Part shown: positions 42,959 through 50,777 of the stretch, piece by piece
Numbering within the stretch: the stretch's first letter is position 1
Layout: every line of letters starts with the position of its first letter
DNA from: Palaeococcus ferrophilus DSM 13482
GTDB lineage: Archaea; Methanobacteriota_B; Thermococci; Thermococcales; Thermococcaceae
DNA: 64,000 bases
NCBI RefSeq assembly: GCF_000966265.1
Contig: NZ_LANF01000006.1
Span: forward strand, 1-64,000
Direction: 5' to 3'
The notes under the pieces: model-generated
Seen by the model: the letters and a program-made list of their open reading frames with translations, nothing else
The model's database searches: none
What the model was told of the DNA's origin: nothing
Position numbers and translations under genes: made by a program

Positions 42959-42974
42959 ATGAGCATATGCACAA
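42959..42974. promoter_or_regulatory. operator candidate TTGTGCAT-type (site 3)
   Basis: ATGAGCATATGCACAA matches the perfect palindrome at 37610 in 14 of 16 positions. Here it lies upstream of the TATA box (ACTTTTAAC) of the NifX-like gene and between that gene and sufC. Confidence 0.55.
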
Positions 42975-42984
42975 GACTTTTAAC

Positions 42985-42998
42985 TTAGGCCTCCCTAA
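42985..42998. promoter_or_regulatory. operator candidate TTAGG-N4-CCTAA (site 4)
   Basis: TTAGGCCTCCCTAA keeps both 5-bp arms with a different spacer, as expected if the arms are what is recognised. It follows the TATA box and precedes GGAGGAGGTGG of the NifX-like gene. Confidence 0.65.
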
Positions 42999-43018
42999 TT
43001 TAGGAGGAGGTGGTAAAG

Positions 43019-43483
43019 ATGAGGATAATAGTTTCAACCGTAAACGGTGGACTCGACGACAGGGTGAACCCCGCCTTTGGAAGAACCCCGACGTTCACGA
43101 TAGTGGACGTTGATAACGACCAGATAGCCAACGTTCGGGTCGTTCCGAATCCAGGTTACTCCCAGGCGAGGGGAGCGGGAGTTACCGCTGCACAATTCGC
43201 CATAGACCAGGGCGCTGAGGTAGTCATAGCCGGTCAGTTTGGTCCCAACTCGTCTGGAGTGCTCCAGGCCGCTGGCATAAGAATGGCCTCTGCACCTGCA
43301 AACATGACGGTTCGCGAGGCAGTCGAGGCCTTCCTCCGCGGTGAGCTCACAGGGCCAGTTATGGGTCCCGAGGGCGGCGGAATGGGCGGAGGCTACGGCG
43401 CTGGCATGGGAAGAGGACGTGGAATGGGCCGCGGCAGAGGAGCCGGCGGTGGTATGGGTAGAGGTCGCGGTGGCGGCTGGTGA
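43019..43483 (+). CDS. NifX-like protein with Gly/Arg-rich tail
   Basis: The 154-residue protein has a NifX-like domain (MRIIVSTVNGGLDDRVNPAF, VVPNPGYSQARGAGVTAAQF, VVIAGQFGPNSSGVLQAAGI) and a low-complexity tail of MGRGRG-type repeats ending RGRGGGW. It is a close relative of the 37648 protein with a shorter tail. GGAGGAGGTGG supports the ATG at 43019. It is divergent from sufCB, which fits a role in Fe-S or metal cluster handling. Confidence 0.82.
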   Translation: MRIIVSTVNGGLDDRVNPAFGRTPTFTIVDVDNDQIANVRVVPNPGYSQARGAGVTAAQFAIDQGAEVVIAGQFGPNSSGVLQAAGIRMASAPANMTVREAVEAFLRGELTGPVMGPEGGGMGGGYGAGMGRGRGMGRGRGAGGGMGRGRGGGW

Positions 43484-43510
43484 AGCCTTTCAACATTTTT
43501 TCATTTTACC
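43484..43510 (+). terminator. T-rich terminator candidate
   Basis: ATTTTTTCATTTTACC directly follows the stop of the NifX-like gene, two T runs on the coding strand. Confidence 0.4.
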
Positions 43511-43548
43511 AAAACCTTAAATCTCCAAACTAGGATGAGGGAGACAAC

Positions 43549-43562
43549 AGGGGCGAACCCCT
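43549..43562 (+). promoter_or_regulatory. hairpin abutting a start codon
   Basis: AGGGGCGAACCCCT can form a 5-bp stem with a CGAA loop and ends at the base before the ATG of the metallo-hydrolase gene. The only Shine-Dalgarno-like bases (GGGG) are in its stem, or GAGGGAG lies 19 bases upstream. It could control translation. Confidence 0.35.
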
Positions 43563-44375
43563 ATGAAGTTAACCATAATTTTTGAGAACCACGCCGGCTG
43601 GAAGAAGGGGCTCCTCGGCTACCACGGCTTTTCCGCGCTGGTTGAGCACGACGGTTACAGGGTGCTCGTTGATACAGGGACGGAGGGGAAGGTTCTCCTC
43701 CACAACATGCACGAGCTCGGGGTTGAACCGGATTCCATTGACGCGCTGTTCCTCACGCACGGCCATTACGACCATACCGGCGGACTAAAGGCCTTCCTCG
43801 AGGAGAGAGGGGAGGGTGTAGGGGTTTACGCACATCCAGGGATTTTTGAGCGCAGGGTTGCCCTAAAACCTCGGGTGAGGGAGATTGGTATTCCCCTCAC
43901 GAGGGCGGAGCTAGAGAAACTGGGAGCGCGCTTTTACCTAAATGACGGGCCCAAAGAGCTTCTTCCGGGGTTCATCTCGTCCGGAGAAATTCCAAGGGTT
44001 TACTGGGACAGGGCCGTGGGATACCTCGTGAGGGAGGGACCGTACTTAAGAGACCCCGTCAGGGACGACATGGCCCTCATTGTGGAGGTTAAGGGGGGCA
44101 TAGCGGTTATAACGGGCTGCGGCCACAGTGGAATACTCAACATAGCGGAACACGCGGCCCGGCTAACGGGGAAGCCGATAAAAGCCCTGATCGGAGGTTT
44201 TCATCTCAGGGGCGCGAAGACGGAACTGCTCCGGCAGACCGTAGGGGGGCTCAAAGCCCTAGGTGTGGAAGGGCTCTACGCCGGCCACTGCACGGGGACG
44301 GACGAGTACGCCTACCTCAGGGCCCACCTTGAAAACGTTGAACCGCTGCACGTGGGAAAGGTTGTGAAGCTCTAA
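43563..44375 (+). CDS. metallo-beta-lactamase fold hydrolase (COG1237 type)
   Basis: The 270-residue protein has the metal motif THGHYDHTGG, an early DTG, ITGCGHSGILNI and AGHCTG. It matches the COG1237 group, which includes the archaeal methanopterin-related dihydropteroate synthase-like enzyme (MptN-linked beta-RFAP-type annotations vary). The exact substrate is not known. The start lies right behind a short hairpin. Its end overlaps the convergent DUF835 gene by four bases. Confidence 0.85.
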   Translation: MKLTIIFENHAGWKKGLLGYHGFSALVEHDGYRVLVDTGTEGKVLLHNMHELGVEPDSIDALFLTHGHYDHTGGLKAFLEERGEGVGVYAHPGIFERRVALKPRVREIGIPLTRAELEKLGARFYLNDGPKELLPGFISSGEIPRVYWDRAVGYLVREGPYLRDPVRDDMALIVEVKGGIAVITGCGHSGILNIAEHAARLTGKPIKALIGGFHLRGAKTELLRQTVGGLKALGVEGLYAGHCTGTDEYAYLRAHLENVEPLHVGKVVKL

Positions 44376-45202
44376 ACATCAGCGCCCCACTCGGGGAACT
44401 CCCTCGTCAGGAGCGCCCATTCCCTTTTGTCCCACACGTCCGGTGAGGTGGATACGAGAACGGTTGAGCCTGTGATGAGGGCGTAGTCCTTGATATTGGA
44501 GAGGAACTTTACGACCCCCTCAAAGTCGTTCTCAATCACAAGGTACTCCATGCTCTCTATGAGGACTACCTTTGGGATGTTGCTTTCCTTCAGGAACGTC
44601 ACGATAAGGTGGCCCAGGTACTCGAGGTTCGTTGGCCTCACGCACTCTCTGCACTCGACCTTCGCAAGCCACAGGACGGGGGTTTTCTCAAGGCCGAACC
44701 TCTTTTTAGTGCGCTCGGGATGGCTTCGGGAGATAATGAGACCGGGCATGCCCTGGGCCAGCCCCGTGAACACCTCCTTCTCCCTCCCCACTGGAAGGAC
44801 GTACGTTCCGGGAGAAAGGCATACCTCAACCTCTGGGGAGGACGCGGAAGGCTCCAGGGCGACCTCCACCCTGTACTTCTCGATGAGTGTGCGGAAAAGG
44901 GAAGCGAAGGCATAGAGAAAGAGCAGCTGGAAGACTATCCATACATTGTCCGCTATCCAAGCGGTCCTTTCAGCGAACTCCTCACTAAAATATTCCGGGA
45001 AATAACCCGGGGCATAGAGGGCCTCCCCGAGAAGCCAAACCGCGGAGGCCAGAACCAGGGCATCGTAGAATCTGCCTGCCCCCGAATAGCGCTCTTTGAA
45101 GGGTTTTCTAAATCTGAAGGCTAGGGCAAACGTCACAACGTTGATGATGAGTGTTACCGTCTCGTTGAGCTCCTCGCTAGCGAGGAATTTCACGATGTCC
45201 AC
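44372..45202 (-). CDS. DUF835 membrane protein
   Basis: The 276-residue protein has two or three N-terminal membrane segments (VTLIINVVTFALAF and later WIVFQLLFLYAFASLF) and a cytoplasmic DUF835 domain (YVLPVGREKEVFTG, GLIISRSHPER, TPVLWLAKVE). DUF835 is common in Thermococcales and has a P-loop-like fold without a Walker motif; its role is unknown. I chose the GTG at 45202 with GGTGG five bases upstream. A TTG at 45229 is possible. A TATA-like TTAAATA is at about 45239-45246. Confidence 0.72.
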   Translation of the reverse strand: MDIVKFLASEELNETVTLIINVVTFALAFRFRKPFKERYSGAGRFYDALVLASAVWLLGEALYAPGYFPEYFSEEFAERTAWIADNVWIVFQLLFLYAFASLFRTLIEKYRVEVALEPSASSPEVEVCLSPGTYVLPVGREKEVFTGLAQGMPGLIISRSHPERTKKRFGLEKTPVLWLAKVECRECVRPTNLEYLGHLIVTFLKESNIPKVVLIESMEYLVIENDFEGVVKFLSNIKDYALITGSTVLVSTSPDVWDKREWALLTREFPEWGADV

Positions 45203-45427
45203 GGACACCACCGGCCCCCTTCTTTTCAATTCGGGGCCCTATTTAAGGTTTTTTATTACCATTTTGCCAGACAGAGTGCCCAAATGAAACATCACTTGCA
45301 TTGTATTTCCCTCCCAGGGTTTCAGAATACGCGAGAATTCCTAAAAGCAACCCCGTTCATGGAGGTAGATAACAATTCACGGAAAAAATTTTAGCGGTTG
45401 AGGACGTAATCCCAACGGTGACGCCCC

Positions 45428-46219
45428 ATGCTTGGAATAGACCTCTCCGGGAGGCTGGCTTTCACGACCGCCTCAAGCAAGGGCATAGGCTTCGGCGTTG
45501 CAAGGGTTCTGGCGAAGGCTGGAGCGGACGTTATACTCCTCTCACGGAGCGAGGAGAACCTGAAGAGGGCGAAGGAGAAGATTAAGGGCGAGAGCGACGT
45601 TGAGGTCAGTTACATAGTTGCCGACCTCACCAAGAGGGAAGACCTCCAGAGAACTGTGAAGGAACTCGAAAACATCGGCGAACCTGACATATTCTTCTTC
45701 TCCACCGGCGGGCCGAAGCCGGGCGACTTCATGGAGATGGACATGGAGGACTGGGAAGGAGCCGTTAAACTGCTCCTCTATCCGGCTGTCTATCTCACAA
45801 AGGCGCTCGTTCCGGCTATGGAGCGGAAAGGCTTTGGGAGGATAGTCTACTCCACCAGTGTGGCCATAAAGGAGCCGGTCTCAAACATCGCTTTGAGCAA
45901 CGTGGTGAGGATTTCGATGGCCGGCCTCGTGAGAACGCTCGCGAAAGAGCTTGGGCCGAAGGGCATAACTGTCAACGGCATAATGCCCGGCATCATAAGG
46001 ACGGACAGGATGATACAGCTCGCAAATGACAGGGCAGCGCGGGAAGGCAAGACCGTTGAAGAGGCACTCCAGGAGTACGCGAAGCCGATACCCCTTGGAA
46101 GACTTGGTGAGCCGGAGGAGATAGGCTACCTCGTGGCTTTCTTGGCCAGCGACCTCGGGGGCTACATAAACGGTGCCATGATTCCCGTTGATGGGGGCAG
46201 GCTTAACTCGGTGTTTTAG
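45428..46219 (+). CDS. short-chain dehydrogenase/reductase
   Basis: The 263-residue protein has the Rossmann motif TASSKGIGFG, the NNAG-like FSTGGPKPG, the catalytic-region STS and the C-terminal PVDGG. The usual YxxxK pair is missing: the aligned positions read SNVVR. It belongs to an SDR subgroup of this kind and may have a changed reaction or need another acid. The substrate is unknown. TATA-like AATTTTAG lies near 45388. A T-rich tract after the stop (46226-46240) may end transcription. Confidence 0.85.
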   Translation: MLGIDLSGRLAFTTASSKGIGFGVARVLAKAGADVILLSRSEENLKRAKEKIKGESDVEVSYIVADLTKREDLQRTVKELENIGEPDIFFFSTGGPKPGDFMEMDMEDWEGAVKLLLYPAVYLTKALVPAMERKGFGRIVYSTSVAIKEPVSNIALSNVVRISMAGLVRTLAKELGPKGITVNGIMPGIIRTDRMIQLANDRAAREGKTVEEALQEYAKPIPLGRLGEPEEIGYLVAFLASDLGGYINGAMIPVDGGRLNSVF

Positions 46220-46240
46220 ATGCCTCCTCTTTTTCTATTA

Positions 46241-47182
46241 TCATCTCATAGGCCGCTTTATCCTCTCGTAGTCCCCCTTCGTGAACGTGCACTCCTTTAC
46301 GCAGACCGAGCATCCGAGGGTTCTTGAGAAGACGACGGCGCACTTCGTGTAATCTATGTGCACCTCCCGGCCGTTCTCCCTCTTCGGCGTTATGTAAATA
46401 GCTTGAGCCGGGCAGGCCCTAACGCACGCGTTGCAGCGGTCGCAGAAGTCCGGAATCCACTCGTATTCCCAAACGCGCTCGTCGGTGTAGGGAAGCTCCA
46501 GATCTGTGTAAACGGCCCCTATCCTCACGCTCGGCCCGTTTTCTAGAGTTATCAAAAGCCCGTGCTTGCCTATGTATCCCAGCCCCGCCTTCTGGGCCAG
46601 AAGCGGAAAGTTCGTGCTCCCACCAACGGCCGGATCTGGTTGAGCGTTGTATCCCCTCTCCCTCAAAAACTCCGCTATCTTGTAGGCCGCCCGGGTTAAG
46701 CGGTAGTAGGTTCTCCACACCTCGATTCCGGCTCTAAAGCCAGGTGCCTTCGCTATCTCCTCCTTCCTCATCTCGCCTATAAGCACAATCGCGTTCTCGA
46801 AGAGCACCGCCCTGTTAGAGAAGACCAGCTCCGGAGTAAGCTTCGTGTAGCCGACTTTCAAAACGCCGAGTGATTTTGCATAGCTCTCAAGCTCCTCAAA
46901 GAACTCCGGCGGGGCAGTCTTTTTACCCTTCCCAGGGTTTCTCCCTACGCTCGTCACGCATCTCCTCCCGTAGTAGGCAGTGCCCAGGAGAGAGGGTAGA
47001 ACGAGTGCCATCTTGAGTATGTGGGTTCCGGGCTTTCCGTATAACGCGACCACCTCGGGCACTAATCTGCCTTCGGGGGAGTTGGGGGAGTTCTCAAAGG
47101 CCGGTTTAAGGGTTGTGTACCTCCTCACGTCCGGGAAGACCGCGTAGACGAACTTTCTCGCGAGCTTCGCCTTGAGGCTCAT
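46241..47182 (-). CDS. QueG-like double 4Fe-4S protein
   Basis: The 313-residue protein has the C-terminal ferredoxin motifs CDRCNACVRACP and a second set C-x-VVFSRTLGC-S-VC-x3-C, as in epoxyqueuosine reductase QueG and reductive dehalogenase-like proteins. The preceding segment (LGYIGKHGLLI, PSVRIGAVYTDLELP) also fits. It lacks an obvious cobalamin motif that I can name. GGTGATGAG precedes the ATG at 47182. It is divergent from the TrmB-like regulator. Confidence 0.8.
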   Translation of the reverse strand: MSLKAKLARKFVYAVFPDVRRYTTLKPAFENSPNSPEGRLVPEVVALYGKPGTHILKMALVLPSLLGTAYYGRRCVTSVGRNPGKGKKTAPPEFFEELESYAKSLGVLKVGYTKLTPELVFSNRAVLFENAIVLIGEMRKEEIAKAPGFRAGIEVWRTYYRLTRAAYKIAEFLRERGYNAQPDPAVGGSTNFPLLAQKAGLGYIGKHGLLITLENGPSVRIGAVYTDLELPYTDERVWEYEWIPDFCDRCNACVRACPAQAIYITPKRENGREVHIDYTKCAVVFSRTLGCSVCVKECTFTKGDYERIKRPMR

Positions 47183-47225
47183 CTCATCACCGCATACCAA
47201 TCTGGGAAAAGAAATAAAAGGATGT

Positions 47226-47244
47226 TGTAACTACTTAAGTTACA
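47226..47244. promoter_or_regulatory. inverted repeat TGTAAC-N7-GTTACA over a TATA box
   Basis: The 19 bases TGTAACTACTTAAGTTACA have perfect 6-bp arms and enclose the TATA-like ACTTAAG of the TrmB-like gene. Such placement suggests autoregulation. The divergent QueG-like gene starts 44 bp away and could share it. Confidence 0.55.
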
Positions 47245-47264
47245 TCACCCTATCGGTGAGCGGT

Positions 47265-48038
47265 ATGCTCGATGAGAAGCTCGTTGAAACTCTCAAGCGT
47301 CTTGGCCTTAAGGACTATGAGGCTAGGGTTTACGCCGCTTTGGTGCTCCTCGGCCCCTCAAAGGCAAGCGAAGTGGCGAGGGAGAGCGGGGTTCCGAGGC
47401 CGAAGGTCTACGAGGTGCTGAAAGAGCTTCACAGGAAGGGCTTCGTTGACTTCAGTGGGGGGAAGCCGGCCTTCTTCCGTGCGGTGGAGCCGGAGAAGGT
47501 CATAGGGGCACTCAGGGACGAGTACATAAAGTCGGCCGAAGAGGCGATAATCTCCCTCAAAAGCGGAGGTAAAAGGGAAAAGGAGTGGTATCCGGTATGG
47601 TACCTCCAGGGAGAGTGGAACATCCGCGGGAAGGCCGAGGAGCTTATCGAGGGGGCACAGAGGGAGGTCATGGCGGCCTTTGTTGATAGGCGGTTTTCCA
47701 GGAAGCTAACGAGGGCATTAAGGAACACCAATGGGAGAGGGGTTGAGGTTGCCGTCATTCTCCTCGGAGGAAAGAGGCCGAAGTACCTTGAGGGAATGAG
47801 GGTTGAGTTGGTTGACCCGAGGAAGCTTCAGAGGAAGGAAGACCTCAGGGACATCTTCGTCCACTCGATGTTTGAGGGGCATTATGCCGTCAAGGCTCTT
47901 ATCATCGTCGATTCCAGGGAGTCTCTCATGATATACGAGGAGAAGGACGTCCTAAAGGGCATCCTCGTGACCATGCCCTTCATCCCGACCTTCCAGAGGA
48001 CGGCGTTGCTCTACCTCATAGACGAGGCTGGAGTTTGA
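47265..48038 (+). CDS. TrmB-family transcriptional regulator
   Basis: The 257-residue protein starts with a TrmB-type winged helix (LGLKDYEARVYAALVLLGPS, then VPRPKVYEVLKELHRKGFV). It continues into a coiled linker and a PLD-like regulatory domain without an evident sugar-binding tail. The target is unknown; the repeat over its own TATA box suggests self-control. GGTGAG precedes the ATG at 47265. The frame is open upstream but no start there is supported. Confidence 0.85.
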   Translation: MLDEKLVETLKRLGLKDYEARVYAALVLLGPSKASEVARESGVPRPKVYEVLKELHRKGFVDFSGGKPAFFRAVEPEKVIGALRDEYIKSAEEAIISLKSGGKREKEWYPVWYLQGEWNIRGKAEELIEGAQREVMAAFVDRRFSRKLTRALRNTNGRGVEVAVILLGGKRPKYLEGMRVELVDPRKLQRKEDLRDIFVHSMFEGHYAVKALIIVDSRESLMIYEEKDVLKGILVTMPFIPTFQRTALLYLIDEAGV

Positions 48039-48138
48039 ACTCTTTACAAGGGCTTTGATTGAGCGCGAAAGAATCAGCCTTAGCAAATTCGAAACCCTAA
48101 AATACTTTCGAGGTGTAGAACGAAACCGGTGCCTGTGT

Positions 48139-48327
48139 ATGGTTCGCGTGATGCCCGATCAGATAACGGTAAAGCGCTCCGGGATGCTTGCCAAGGAGAA
48201 GACCGAGCGCTACAAACGGGAAGCTGGGGAAGTTAGGGATTATTCAAGGCTCGAAACGGTGATAGTCCTCCTGCTCGGGATAATCGCAATCGGTTTTGTA
48301 ATATTCGTGCTGAGCCACTACCTGTGA
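48139..48327 (+). CDS. small C-terminally anchored membrane protein
   Basis: The 62-residue protein has a charged N-terminal half (KEKTERYKREAGEV) and one membrane helix ending at the C-terminus (TVIVLLLGIIAIGFVIFVLS). It is not recognised. GGTG lies seven bases upstream of the ATG at 48139, and an ATG four codons later is also possible. The next gene starts ten bases after its stop, so the two are probably translated together. Confidence 0.55.
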   Translation: MVRVMPDQITVKRSGMLAKEKTERYKREAGEVRDYSRLETVIVLLLGIIAIGFVIFVLSHYL

Positions 48328-48336
48328 GGGATTTTG

Positions 48337-49320
48337 GTGAAAAAGTTTCGAAAGTATTTTTTCTGGCTTATCCTCGGTGCTTTATCCACTTACTTCGCCG
48401 AAGTTATAACTGCCTCGACACCTTTCCCCTTCTTCACGCCCTCCGGCCTCCTCGTGACTTACCCCTTCTACACTCTGAACATGCTGGTTTTTGCTTACGT
48501 AGCCTTTCAAAAGCGGAAGGTTGACCTCTACACCCTCTTTCTTGCCGGCCAGATCTTCGGGCTCTTCGAGGCCTACGGAACCAAGATGCTCTGGAGTCCG
48601 GGGTGGGGAGCGGAGCCGAAGTTCCTCGGAATCTCGGTGATTCCCTTCCTCCTGCTCATCTTCCTCTGGCACCCCTTGATGTCGTTCACCCTTCCCATCA
48701 TCATCGCGGAAAGCTACCTCACATCCTCCAATGAGGTGCTCGCAGGCATTCCGGGGTGGATCTCGCGGTACTTAAATAACAAAAGAACCCAATATATGCT
48801 TCTCGTCCTCTTCGTGCTTTTCTGTGCGATAAACCAGACCGTCAATTCGCCCTCAAAAACGGTCTCTCTCCTCTCTCCATCGGCCTCGTGGCTTCTTATC
48901 CTTCTCTCAATCGGGCTCTGGAGGAGGAAAGGCCTTGTCCATGGTCTCCGGGAGCTTCTGCCCACGAAAGGGGAGATTTTGGTTATTTTCCCCCTCTTTT
49001 TCCTTATGTATGCCCTGCTCGGTATCTATCTGTTCCCCGAGGGCATACCTCCACTGAAAGGGCAGGCTGGTGTGTGGGTTCTGTACGTGTTCTTTGGAGC
49101 ACTCCTCTACCTTGACGTCAAATCACCCCATTCGAAGGTGTCAGACGCCCCGCCAGAGGTTCCGTGGAGAGTTTTTGCATCCCTTGGATTCCTAGTTGCG
49201 CTTGCTGCCTATTTACTCCCAAAATCTGTGCCTCTAGTGGTTATCTCATGGATTCTCGGGGGTTTCCTTGGGCTCGCGCTGTTCGCCGGAGCGGTGGCCA
49301 GGGTATTGAAAAAAGGGTAA
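48337..49320 (+). CDS. uncharacterised multi-pass membrane protein (paralogue of 38599-39564)
   Basis: The 327-residue protein has about nine membrane helices and shares with the 38599 protein the blocks YFFW, FGLFEAYGTKMLWSPGWG, GIS and LWHPLMSF. I chose a GTG at 48337 with GAGGGA five bases upstream; a TTG one codon earlier is possible. Composition is slightly AT-richer than its neighbours. The function is unknown. As at the other locus, a small membrane-protein gene lies just upstream. Confidence 0.72.
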   Translation: MKKFRKYFFWLILGALSTYFAEVITASTPFPFFTPSGLLVTYPFYTLNMLVFAYVAFQKRKVDLYTLFLAGQIFGLFEAYGTKMLWSPGWGAEPKFLGISVIPFLLLIFLWHPLMSFTLPIIIAESYLTSSNEVLAGIPGWISRYLNNKRTQYMLLVLFVLFCAINQTVNSPSKTVSLLSPSASWLLILLSIGLWRRKGLVHGLRELLPTKGEILVIFPLFFLMYALLGIYLFPEGIPPLKGQAGVWVLYVFFGALLYLDVKSPHSKVSDAPPEVPWRVFASLGFLVALAAYLLPKSVPLVVISWILGGFLGLALFAGAVARVLKKG

Positions 49321-49386
49321 CCCATTTCGAATCCCGTTGAAACACAAGAGTTATATCCCCTAGAGGCTACTTACACCGGTGATACC

Positions 49387-49695
49387 ATGGCAATCATGAG
49401 GCTGTGGCACGGGCGCGTGCCGAGGGAGAAGGGAGACGCCTACGAGCGCTTTCTAATAGAGCGGGCGGTTCCGGACTACAGCTCCGTCGAGGGGCTTTTG
49501 AAGCTCCACTTCACGAGACGGGACGAGGAGAACGAGACCCACTTTCTGCTCGTGACGATATGGGATTCAATGGAGTCCATTAAAAAGTTCGCGGGCGAAA
49601 ACCCCGAGCTGGCCAAGTACTACCCGGAGGACAACGAGTTTCTTCTGGAGAAGGAGAAATACGTTCAGCATTACGAGATATTCTATGAGAAATGA
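49387..49695 (+). CDS. antibiotic biosynthesis monooxygenase (ABM) domain protein
   Basis: The 102-residue protein has the dimeric alpha-beta barrel pattern of ABM/YgiN-type proteins (MRLWHGRVPREKGDAYERFL, then VTIWDSMESIKKFAG). Such proteins include small monooxygenases and haem-binding enzymes. The residues that define a reaction are not clear. GGTGATACC precedes the ATG and a TATA-like TTATATCC lies near 49350. Confidence 0.8.
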   Translation: MAIMRLWHGRVPREKGDAYERFLIERAVPDYSSVEGLLKLHFTRRDEENETHFLLVTIWDSMESIKKFAGENPELAKYYPEDNEFLLEKEKYVQHYEIFYEK

Positions 49696-49720
49696 GGAGC
49701 GGGGGAATCCCCCAGCGTTT

Positions 49721-50140
49721 TCACTCTTCCACATCCCACAGGCTCAGCCCGTTCTCCTGGGGCTTCCTCTCAAGGATTTCCCCAAGGAGCTCCTGGATGA
49801 AGACCTCCGCCACGAAGACCTCGCCTTCAACCAAGTGCCCGCCGTAGAGCGAACCATCCGAATCCCCCAGTGCGACGTGGATGTGGGCGAAGGGCTCTCC
49901 GTCCTTGAGGCTTACGTTCCCGCTCAGTGAGACGAGCTCATACGTTCCACTCAGCTCGATGACATTGTATCCGCCCGCAGCCTCGTCGAAATAGCCTATC
50001 TTCGGGTTCCGGAGGCTGCCTATGGCGCTAACGGTACCCATAAGAACGTTGTTCTTCTTCGCGAACTCGTTTATGTATCTGAGAAGCTCCTCCCCCTCGG
50101 GTACGCGAAAGAGGAAGGCCCGGCCCTTAGAAAACTTCAT
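49721..50140 (-). CDS. PPC (DUF296) domain protein
   Basis: The 139-residue protein is a single PPC domain: FRVPEGEELLRYI, VSAIGSLRNPKIGYFD, and the metal-binding AHIHVALGDSDG with GGHLVEG. In plants the domain sits beside AT-hooks; stand-alone archaeal forms are trimers of unknown role. A weak upstream site precedes the ATG. It faces the ABM gene tail to tail with a 25-base gap. Confidence 0.88.
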   Translation of the reverse strand: MKFSKGRAFLFRVPEGEELLRYINEFAKKNNVLMGTVSAIGSLRNPKIGYFDEAAGGYNVIELSGTYELVSLSGNVSLKDGEPFAHIHVALGDSDGSLYGGHLVEGEVFVAEVFIQELLGEILERKPQENGLSLWDVEE

Positions 50141-50255
50141 AATGCATCACCAGAGATTAATATGCGGACGAGGATTTAACGCTTTGGGTAATTTAGAATG
50201 CGGTTCCCATGGAAAGGTACTTTAATCCGGGGGTCGGATCTTCTGGGGGAGACGT

Positions 50256-50777
50256 ATGAACCCAAAGACCATCATGTTCTGGCTCCTCGTGGTGCTCTCG
50301 TTCCTCCTCCCCATGCCCGGAGCCGTGGCCTTCGCCAACTGGGACGCTCCCTACGGGTTCTACAAGGACCTTGCGACTTGGCTCGAGTGTTCATCCTCCG
50401 CGCTGCTGCTTGTGCTCGGGTACGGAGCCTACGAACGAAAAAGAGGAGAGATTAGCCGGGGCACACTCATCGCCGCCGTCCTCCTGTGGATCGTTACGGT
50501 CGGACTCGGTTACCTACCTCAGGGCCCTATTCGCGGGGAGATGGGGTATGGCGGAGGGAACGTTTTGAGCTTCCTCTTCGGAGGCCTCGTGGGCCTCCTT
50601 CTCAGCCTAATGCTCTTCCCCATGACCCTTCCGGACATCTTGGCGGGCGGCCCGTACCCCTACGATAGGCCTCTAGTCATAGTTTGGTACGTCCTCCTAG
50701 TGATGGCCGTGGTTCTCGCGGTGGCATGCATCAAGAAAAAGAGGGAACTCAAGGCACAGCATAGCCAAGCCCCTTGA
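50256..50777 (+). CDS. uncharacterised membrane protein
   Basis: The 173-residue protein has four to five membrane helices (for example MFWLLVVLSFLLPMPGAVAF and GTLIAAVLLWIVTVGLGYLP). It has no family signature that I recognise. GGGGGAGACGT precedes the ATG. The last 29 bases overlap the convergent TSUP transporter gene. Confidence 0.65.
   Translation: MNPKTIMFWLLVVLSFLLPMPGAVAFANWDAPYGFYKDLATWLECSSSALLLVLGYGAYERKRGEISRGTLIAAVLLWIVTVGLGYLPQGPIRGEMGYGGGNVLSFLFGGLVGLLLSLMLFPMTLPDILAGGPYPYDRPLVIVWYVLLVMAVVLAVACIKKKRELKAQHSQAP

Noticed and set aside
45292-45402. 36-codon frame in the gap before the SDR gene
   Set aside because: No ribosome binding site, no recognisable composition, and it runs through the likely SDR promoter.
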